This document shows, one piece after another, positions 58,297 through 64,000 of a DNA stretch of 64,000 nt (positions within the stretch are counted from its first letter, which is position 1; the number at the start of each line of letters is the position of its first letter). The notes under the pieces were generated by a model that did not search any database, had not been told where the DNA came from, and saw nothing but the letters and a program-made list of their open reading frames with translations. This DNA comes from Mycetocola_A sp015752285 (GTDB lineage Bacteria; Actinomycetota; Actinomycetes; Actinomycetales; Microbacteriaceae), in contig NZ_JADOUY010000009.1 in assembly GCF_015752285.1 (NCBI RefSeq), positions 1 to 64,000 of the forward strand. Direction: 5' to 3'. The position numbers were made by a program, and so were the translations under genes.

Positions 58297-60351
58297 TTGA
58301 CGCACCCCATTGTCGCCGAATTGATCGCTCGTTCGAACCGCCTCGGCTCCGATGCGCGGGTCACCAACTACGCGGGCGGTAACACCTCCGCGAAGGGCAC
58401 CGAGATCGACCCCGTGACGGGTGAGCCCGTCGAGCTGATGTGGGTGAAGGGCTCCGGGGGAGACCTCGGAACCCTCACGGAAGACGGCCTCGCCGTGCTG
58501 CGGGTCGACCGCCTGCGCGCGCTCGTCGACGTCTACCCCGGCCTCGACCGCGAAGACGAGATGGTGGCCGCGTTCGACTATGCCCTGCACGGCAAGGGGG
58601 GCGCCGTCCCCTCGATTGACACTGCCATGCACGGACTCGTGGACGCCGCAAACGTCGACCACTTGCATCCTGACTCGGGGATCGCATTCGCGACTGCCAA
58701 AGACGGCGAGAAGCTGACCAAAAAGGCTTTCGGCGACAAGGTCGTCTGGGTGGACTGGCGTCGTCCAGGTTTCCACCTCGGGCTCGACATTTCCGCGATC
58801 AAGGAAGCGAACCCGAACGCGATCGGCTGCATCCTCGGCGGCCACGGCATCACCGCGTGGGGCAAGACGTCCGAGGAGTCGGAGAAGAACAGCCTCTGGG
58901 TTATCAAGACCGCGGAAGATTACATCGCTTCCGAGGGCAAGAAGGCGCCGTTCGGTCGCACGATCGCGAAGAACGCGGCGATGCCGGTCGCTGAACGTCG
59001 AGCAAAGGCCGCGGCGCTTGCAGCGATGATCCGCGGCATCGCATCACATGACCGCCCCATGGTCGGCCATTTCACGGATTCTGATGTGGTGCTCGATTTT
59101 CTGGCATCCGCCAACGCCCCCAGGCTGGCGGAGCTCGGAACGAGCTGCCCTGACCACTTTTTGCGCACCAAGGTCAAGCCCATGCTGCTTGACTTGCCCG
59201 CGAACGCGACCGTCGAGAAGTCGATCGAGCGGCTCAAGCAGCTGCACGAGGAGTACCGCGCGGGCTACACGAAGTACTACGACAAGCACGCGAAGCTCGC
59301 TTCGAGTGCTTCAGAGAGCGTTCCCGCGATGCGCGGCGCCGACCCGCTCATCGTGCTCGTGCCCGGCGTGGGCATGTTCAGCTACGGCGCCAACAAGCAG
59401 ACCGCGCGTGTCGCCGGCGAGTTCTACGTCAACGCGATCAACGTTATGCGCGGCGCCGAAGCCATCTCGAGCTACGCACCCATCAGTGATGCCGAGAAGT
59501 TCCGCATCGAATACTGGGCGCTCGAAGAAGCCAAACTGGCTCGGATGCCCAAACCGAAGTCTCACGCAACGCGCATCGCCCTCGTCACCGGCGCGGCATC
59601 AGGAATAGGTAAGGCGATCGCTACCCGGCTGGCCGCGGACGGCGCCTGCGTCGTCATCGCCGACCTCGACCTCGCGAAGGCGCAGGAAGCGGCGGCCGAG
59701 ATCGGCAATTCCGACGTGGCGATCGGACTGCAGGTTAACGTGACCGACGCGGCCGCGGTAGAAAGGGCCGTCCAGAACGCCGTGCTCGCGTTCGGCGGCA
59801 TTGACATCGTCGTCAATAACGCCGGCGTCAGCGTCTCGAAGCCGCTGCTGGAGACCACCGAGGAAGACTGGGACTTCCAGCACGACATCATGGCCAAAGG
59901 CTCCTTTCTGGTCTCGAAAGCGACCGCGCCCGTGCTCATTGAGCAGGGCATGGGCGGCGACGTGATCTACATCGCGTCGAAGAACTCCGTGTTCGCCGGA
60001 CCCAACAACATCGCCTACTCCGCCACCAAAGCCGACCAAGCCCACCAGGTGCGACTGCTCGCCGTCGAACTCGGCGAACACGGCATCAAGGTGAACGGCA
60101 TCAACCCCGATGGGGTGGTGCGCGGCTCTGGCATCTTCGCCGCAGGCTGGGGCGCCAACCGCGCCAAGACCTACGGCGTCGATGAACAGGAGCTCGGCAA
60201 GTTCTACGCGCAGCGCACCATCCTCAAGCGCGAGGTGCTGCCCGAGAACGTTGCCAATGCCGTGTCCGTACTGACCGGCCCCGACCTCTCCCACACGACC
60301 GGGCTGCACATCCCGGTGGACGCGGGCGTCGCCGCCGCGTTCCTGCGCTGA
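58297..60351 (+). CDS. rhaD: Bifunctional rhamnulose-1-phosphate aldolase / short-chain dehydrogenase
   Basis: A 684-residue two-domain enzyme known from actinobacterial rhamnose pathways. The TTG at 58297 follows AGGAGA. Residues 1-420 are a class II aldolase: TNYAGGNTSAKG, metal motif HLHPDSGIAF, GHGITAWG. Residues 425-684 are an SDR: ALVTGAASGIGKAIATRLA (nucleotide loop), NNAGVSVSKPL, and YSATKADQAHQVR (Tyr-x-x-x-Lys). It splits rhamnulose 1-phosphate into dihydroxyacetone phosphate and L-lactaldehyde; the SDR half oxidises lactaldehyde. Rhamnose isomerase itself is not in the window. Confidence 0.95.
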   Translation: MTHPIVAELIARSNRLGSDARVTNYAGGNTSAKGTEIDPVTGEPVELMWVKGSGGDLGTLTEDGLAVLRVDRLRALVDVYPGLDREDEMVAAFDYALHGKGGAVPSIDTAMHGLVDAANVDHLHPDSGIAFATAKDGEKLTKKAFGDKVVWVDWRRPGFHLGLDISAIKEANPNAIGCILGGHGITAWGKTSEESEKNSLWVIKTAEDYIASEGKKAPFGRTIAKNAAMPVAERRAKAAALAAMIRGIASHDRPMVGHFTDSDVVLDFLASANAPRLAELGTSCPDHFLRTKVKPMLLDLPANATVEKSIERLKQLHEEYRAGYTKYYDKHAKLASSASESVPAMRGADPLIVLVPGVGMFSYGANKQTARVAGEFYVNAINVMRGAEAISSYAPISDAEKFRIEYWALEEAKLARMPKPKSHATRIALVTGAASGIGKAIATRLAADGACVVIADLDLAKAQEAAAEIGNSDVAIGLQVNVTDAAAVERAVQNAVLAFGGIDIVVNNAGVSVSKPLLETTEEDWDFQHDIMAKGSFLVSKATAPVLIEQGMGGDVIYIASKNSVFAGPNNIAYSATKADQAHQVRLLAVELGEHGIKVNGINPDGVVRGSGIFAAGWGANRAKTYGVDEQELGKFYAQRTILKREVLPENVANAVSVLTGPDLSHTTGLHIPVDAGVAAAFLR

Positions 60352-60355
60352 AGCC

Positions 60356-60472
60356 ATGACGGATTACGTCGCGGCGGTCGACCCGGGAGCCACGGGCACG
60401 TGGCGCGCCCCGACGAATTCGCTCACGTTCCTCGCGTTTGAATCCCTCACTGGCGGGAAGGCTTCGCGGTGA
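60356..60472 (+). pseudogene. Rhamnulokinase N-terminal stub
   Basis: Four bases after the aldolase stop, an ATG opens MTDYVAAVDPGATGTWRAPT and stops after 38 codons. The start is that of a rhamnulokinase (MTDYVAAVD-GAT pattern with the FGGY phosphate loop) in exactly the place where rhaB follows this aldolase in other actinobacteria. Homology ends after about 14 codons, so nearly the whole gene has been deleted. The stop overlaps the GTG of the following ThuA gene. Confidence 0.6.
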
Positions 60473-61188
60473 GACGGTCGGCGCTCGTCGTTCGAGGAGG
60501 ATGGGACGGGCATAATCCGGTCGAGGCTACCGAGTTGTTCATTCCCTTCCTCGAGGAACACGAGTACGCCGTTCGGGTTGAGGAGTCACCGCAGGTCTAC
60601 GCCGACATCACGGTCATGCGGTCCACCGATCTCATCGTGCAATCAACGACGATGTCCGAGATCACCCGCGAGGCCCTTGAGGGACTCCGTGCGGCGATCG
60701 CGGCGGGCACGGGTCTCGTAGGGTGGCACGGCGGCATCGCCGATTCGTACCGGAACTCCTCGGACTACCTCCAGCTTGTGGGGGGACAGTTCGCCGCACA
60801 CCCCGCGGCTTCTCCGGAGCTCCTTGTTGACGGAGAAGCCAACACCTTCCTCGACTACATGGTGGAGTTCACCGAACTCGGACGCTCGCATCCGATGACG
60901 TTCGACCTTGAGGACTTCGAACTTCACACCGAGCAGTATTGGGTGCTGCACGACAACCTCAACAACGTGCTCGCGACGACCTCCCACCCCGCGCCGGCGT
61001 GGCACCCGTGGCATCGACCGATCGTGTCTCCCGTCGTCTGGACGCGACAGTGGGGAAAGGGTCGTATCGCTGTTGTGACTCCGGGCCACAGTATCGACGT
61101 ACTCGAGCATCCAACCATACGCACCATCATTGAGAGGGGGATGTTGTGGGCGACTCGCACCGCATCGGGATCATCGGGCTCGGAGTAA
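60469..61188 (+). CDS. ThuA-like domain protein
   Basis: A 239-residue ThuA/glutamine-amidotransferase-like fold protein. GTG start after GGGAAGG. Landmarks: SALVVRGGWDGHNPVEATEL, STTMSEITREALEGL, GTGLVGWHGGIADSYRNSSD, FDYMVEFTELGRSHPM-type middle (in part) and VVWTRQWGKGRIAVVTPGH. ThuA proteins work with a Gfo/Idh dehydrogenase (ThuB) in 3-keto-disaccharide metabolism, and here the next gene is exactly such a dehydrogenase, overlapping by 43 bases. A truncated paralogue lies at 41206-41565. Biochemical role is still unclear in this family. Confidence 0.9.
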   Translation: MRRSALVVRGGWDGHNPVEATELFIPFLEEHEYAVRVEESPQVYADITVMRSTDLIVQSTTMSEITREALEGLRAAIAAGTGLVGWHGGIADSYRNSSDYLQLVGGQFAAHPAASPELLVDGEANTFLDYMVEFTELGRSHPMTFDLEDFELHTEQYWVLHDNLNNVLATTSHPAPAWHPWHRPIVSPVVWTRQWGKGRIAVVTPGHSIDVLEHPTIRTIIERGMLWATRTASGSSGSE

Positions 61189-62231
61189 TCTCGAGCCAGT
61201 ACCTTGAGACATTGCTTCCCCGCGACGACGTGCGGGTCACGGCGGTCTCCGACCTAGACCATGCGAGGGCCATCGCCGCCGCGGATTGGCTGCCTCATGC
61301 GCGAGCGGTGACGGTGGCCGAACTACTTACGAGCGACGAAGTCGACATCGTCCTCAACCTGACCAACCCGGGCGCACACGCGGAGATCGCTCTGGACGCT
61401 ATCGCGGCGGGCAAAGACGTGTATGGCGAGAAGCCGCTTGCCGCGGTGTTTGCGGATGCGAAGCGCGTTGTCGCCGAGGCGGATGCCGCGGGAGTGCGCC
61501 TGGGATGCGCGCCAGATACCGTGCTCGGTACCGGTGTCCAGACCGCTCGCGCCGTGGTCGATCGCGGTGGGATCGGGAGACCGCTCGCCGCCTCTGCAGT
61601 GATGGCCTCGCCCGGCCATGAGCGCTGGCATCCTAATCCGGGCTTCTACTACCAAGCGGGCGGAGGACCTCTCCTCGATATGGGGCCGTACTACGTCGCC
61701 GCACTCGTTCACTTGCTCGGACCAGTGACAGCGGTCGTTGGCGCTGGCAGCAGATTGCGGGGCGAGCGCACGATCGCAACCGGCCCACGCGCCGGAGAGC
61801 GTGTTGCCGTTGAGGTCGACACTCATGTGACCGGGGTCCTCGAGCACGAGGGCGGAGTGCTGTCCACCCTGACGACAAGTTTCGATTCGGTGTCAACCTT
61901 CGCGGGGAGCATCGAGGTTCATGGGGAGCTCGCAAGCCTCTCTGTTCCGGACCCCAATCACTTTGCCGGGGCCGCACAGGTCTATCGCCTCGGTGCTTCG
62001 GCATGGGAGACAGTCGCACCCTCGGCTGGTTTGATCGACGGCTCGCGGGGCGCTGGGCTCCTCGACCTAATCGCGACGCCCCGCGGCCAGGACTCCCGGG
62101 CCTCGGGGCGCTTTGCCCTTCACACGCTGGAGGTAATCACGGCGCTTCTGGACTCTGCGCAGGCCGGGCACCGTGTCACACTCGAAACGACGACGACCCG
62201 GCCACAGATGGCGCCGCTGTCAAAAATGTAG
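61146..62231 (+). CDS. Gfo/Idh/MocA-family sugar dehydrogenase
   Basis: A 361-residue NAD(P)-dependent oxidoreductase; GTG start after GAGAGGGG, overlapping ThuA by 43 bases. Rossmann motif RIGIIGLGVISSQYLETLL, catalytic Lys in VYGEKPLAAVFADA, APDTVLGTGVQTARAVVD, and DMGPYYVAALVHLLGPV. A clear paralogue of the dehydrogenase at 8981-10090, which implies that both sugar operons use the same type of oxidation. Together with ThuA it resembles a ThuA/ThuB pair acting on glycosides at C3. Substrate unknown. Confidence 0.93.
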   Translation: MGDSHRIGIIGLGVISSQYLETLLPRDDVRVTAVSDLDHARAIAAADWLPHARAVTVAELLTSDEVDIVLNLTNPGAHAEIALDAIAAGKDVYGEKPLAAVFADAKRVVAEADAAGVRLGCAPDTVLGTGVQTARAVVDRGGIGRPLAASAVMASPGHERWHPNPGFYYQAGGGPLLDMGPYYVAALVHLLGPVTAVVGAGSRLRGERTIATGPRAGERVAVEVDTHVTGVLEHEGGVLSTLTTSFDSVSTFAGSIEVHGELASLSVPDPNHFAGAAQVYRLGASAWETVAPSAGLIDGSRGAGLLDLIATPRGQDSRASGRFALHTLEVITALLDSAQAGHRVTLETTTTRPQMAPLSKM

Positions 62232-62305
62232 TGCGTGATGGACGGTGGTTGCCGAGAAATAGATACTTGTCCAGATTCACAAGAAATATAACAAGTGGAG
62301 GAATG

Positions 62306-62869
62306 ATGAAGACCGCCCAAAATAAGCACGTCGTTGTCGGCGCGGATTTCGCGGGGTTTCCGCTCAAGGAGGCGGTGAAGCACCACCTTGATCAGCGCGG
62401 TTGGAGCGTAACTGACCTCACGCCATTCAACACTGAGCTGCCGATGTATCACCGAGTCGGATTCTTGGTTGGCTCGCAGATCTCGGAGCGACTCTTTGAG
62501 AAGGCACTCATATTCTGTGGTTCCGGGATGGGGATCCACATAGCAGCGAGCAAGTGCCCGCATGTTCATGCCGCTGTGTGTGAGAGCGTGCCGACTGCTC
62601 GACGGGCGGCGACGGCGAACAATGCCAATGTTCTGGCGATCGGGGCGTTCTTCACTGCTCCACGATTGGCGATGGCGATGGCAGACGCGTTCCTCGAGCA
62701 CTCACTCGGTGATGGTTACGAGGATTGGGATGGCTTCTACGACTATCACAGGATCGGCTATGACGAGTGCGAGGCATTCGACTATGAGGAGTACAAGGCA
62801 AACAACTTCGCGCTGGTCGACCCGCACGAGGCCCCGCTCGGCAAGGAGCCGCGCGGCCTCGCGTTCTGA
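62306..62869 (+). CDS. RpiB/LacA/LacB-family sugar-phosphate isomerase
   Basis: A 187-residue isomerase, 75 bases after the dehydrogenase. The second of two adjacent ATGs (62306) has the better distance from GGAGG. Motifs: HVVVGADFAGFPLKEAVKHH, LIFCGSGMGIHIAASKCPHV (phosphate and catalytic loop, where the usual Cys of GTGIGxSIxAN is in the FCGSG position) and ANNANVLAIGAFF. The C-terminal extension DYEEYKANNFALVDPHEAPL is longer than in RpiB. It probably interconverts an aldose and ketose phosphate (ribose-, allose- or galactose-type) from this operon. Confidence 0.9.
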   Translation: MKTAQNKHVVVGADFAGFPLKEAVKHHLDQRGWSVTDLTPFNTELPMYHRVGFLVGSQISERLFEKALIFCGSGMGIHIAASKCPHVHAAVCESVPTARRAATANNANVLAIGAFFTAPRLAMAMADAFLEHSLGDGYEDWDGFYDYHRIGYDECEAFDYEEYKANNFALVDPHEAPLGKEPRGLAF

Positions 62870-62942
62870 TCCCATCACAGCCGCAGCATCGGTCACAGGC
62901 GGAGCAGTTACGGCAGCACCTTCGACGTTAGGAGATCACCGC

Positions 62943-64000
62943 ATGCAAAAGACATTGCGTATTGGAATGGTCGGGTACGGCTTCATGGGTGCCGCGCACT
63001 CTCAAGGTTGGAGAACGGCACCCAGGGCCTTCAGTCTTCCGATGGCACCGGAACTGGTCGCGATCGCGGGCAGGAATCCTGAGCAGGTATTGGCGGCGCA
63101 GCACAGATTCGGCTTCGTGGATTCGACCACCAGATGGCAGGACCTGATCGATCGAGACGACATCGATCTCATCGATATTTGCGCTCCGGGGAATGTTCAC
63201 GCGGAGATCGCGATCGCTGCGCTGGATGCAGGAAAGCACGTACTCTGCGAGAAACCGCTCGCGAACGGACTGGACGAAGCCGAGGCCATGGCCGAAGCAG
63301 CCGCCCGAGCCGCAGAGCGCGGCACGTTCAGCATGGTGGGGTTCAACTACCGCCGCGTACCGGCAGTGCTCTTAGCACAGGAGATGGTTCAGAGTGGGAA
63401 GATAGGGAACATTCGTCATGTTCGTGCAGTGTATCTGCAGGATTGGCTCAACGACGAGGAATCACCGCTCACCTGGCGGCTGGATAGGAGCCTCGCGGGC
63501 TCTGGAGCACTCGGAGATATCGGAGCTCACATTATTGATTTGGCCCAGTTCGTCACAGGATCAAGAATTGAGTACTTGCAGGGCCACCTCAGGACGTTCG
63601 TTAGTGAACGCCCCAAACTTGGTGAGAGCAAGGGTCTGAGTGGCCGCGCATCGGGGGACCGCGGCGCAGTAACCGTTGACGATGCGGCTCTCTTCACCGC
63701 TCAGTTCTCGAACGGGGTAATTGGCTCGTTCGAGGCCACACGTATGGCTGCTGGGCGCAAGAATGCCATGACAATCGAAATAAATGGCAGCCGCGGGTCG
63801 CTGTCCTTCGATCTGGAACGAATGAACGAGCTCCGCTTCTTCGATGCAACGACCGATCCGCGCACGGCGGGCTTCAGCACAATCCTGGTCACTGATCCGG
63901 AGCATCCGTACCTCGACGGTTGGTGGCCGCCGGGTCACATGCTCGGATATGAGAACAGCTTCAGCAATCAAGCGAGGGATCTCGTGTTCGCCATCTCCGA
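62943..64000 (+). CDS. Gfo/Idh/MocA-family dehydrogenase, cut by the window edge
   Basis: Open from the ATG at 62943 to the last base, 352 codons so far and lacking only the C-terminus. Rossmann motif RIGMVGYGFMGAAHSQGWRT, then LIDICAPGNVHAEIAIAALD, catalytic Lys in HVLCEKPLANGLDEAEAMA, FNYRRVPAVLLAQEMV, and GSGALGDIGAHIIDLAQFV (His region). The YGFMGAAHS start and DDAALFTAQFSNGVIGSFEA part are typical of the larger MviM/YcjS-type group. Continuation of the plus-strand operon; probable substrate is a keto- or anhydro-sugar. Expected full length is about 380-390 residues. Confidence 0.92.
   Translation, partial: MQKTLRIGMVGYGFMGAAHSQGWRTAPRAFSLPMAPELVAIAGRNPEQVLAAQHRFGFVDSTTRWQDLIDRDDIDLIDICAPGNVHAEIAIAALDAGKHVLCEKPLANGLDEAEAMAEAAARAAERGTFSMVGFNYRRVPAVLLAQEMVQSGKIGNIRHVRAVYLQDWLNDEESPLTWRLDRSLAGSGALGDIGAHIIDLAQFVTGSRIEYLQGHLRTFVSERPKLGESKGLSGRASGDRGAVTVDDAALFTAQFSNGVIGSFEATRMAAGRKNAMTIEINGSRGSLSFDLERMNELRFFDATTDPRTAGFSTILVTDPEHPYLDGWWPPGHMLGYENSFSNQARDLVFAIS

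Overview
The window is high-GC DNA with frequent GTG/TTG starts, a DtxR/IdeR-type iron box and actinobacterial gene families. I read it as an Actinomycetota accessory region, most likely Microbacteriaceae; the xylose segment could come from a Micrococcaceae-like donor. Whether it is plasmid or chromosome cannot be settled from the sequence. No tRNA, rRNA or CRISPR array was seen. About a third of the window is mobile DNA or its scars (IS256, IS21 x2, IS1380, IS3 x2, IS30), and many breakpoints can be read to within a few bases.

Layout. (1) 1-2.6 kb: an IS256 scar in a membrane-protein gene, then a NarL-type response regulator and a frameshifted sensor kinase. (2) 3.2-6.1 kb: a plasmid-type segment (two hypothetical proteins, ParA, a ribbon-helix-helix partner, an AT-rich palindrome cluster), bracketed by about 21-bp imperfect direct repeats. 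(3) 6.1-8.9 kb: IS21 with a doubly frameshifted istA, an IS21-like end, and a cut IS1380. (4) 9.0-18.5 kb, minus strand: sugar operon 1, consisting of a ROK repressor with a perfect 9-bp inverted-repeat operator, a family-5 binding protein, a Dpp-type transporter with fused permease-ATPase, a sugar-phosphate isomerase/epimerase and two Gfo/Idh/MocA dehydrogenases. (5) 18.7-21.1 kb: a truncated second IS21 and an IS3 scrap, abutting (6) 21.1-24.8 kb, an Fe(III) ABC transporter behind an iron box. (7) 25.0-34.7 kb: mobilization region with a serine recombinase, two related AAA ATPases, an IS30/IS256 scar, MobC, a relaxase and accessory proteins. (8) 34.8-35.9 kb: CmtR-type Cd/Pb sensor and CDF efflux pump. 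(9) 35.9-40.6 kb: a compact module of two tyrosine recombinases, an XRE regulator, a small protein and a DUF6880-like protein, flanked by about 100-bp imperfect direct repeats and carrying 7-3-7 operators; this is the best candidate for an undescribed element. (10) 41.2-47.4 kb: a D-xylose island (xylB, xylA, alditol-oxidase-like gene, ROK regulator), broken at both ends (thuA/istB chimera, galM stub). (11) 47.4-64 kb: acetyl-xylan-esterase-like gene, then sugar operon 2. A DeoR regulator with matching operators sits between a minus-strand operon (class II aldolase plus three aldo-keto reductases) and a long plus-strand operon (epimerase, ADP-ribosylglycohydrolase-like protein, rhamnulokinase, bifunctional rhamnulose-phosphate aldolase/dehydrogenase, ThuA, dehydrogenases, RpiB-like isomerase) that runs off the right edge.

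Together the genes describe a sugar-scavenging accessory region for plant-type sugars (xylose, rhamnose, acetylated xylan, oxidised glycosides), combined with iron uptake and heavy-metal efflux and assembled by repeated IS and recombinase activity.
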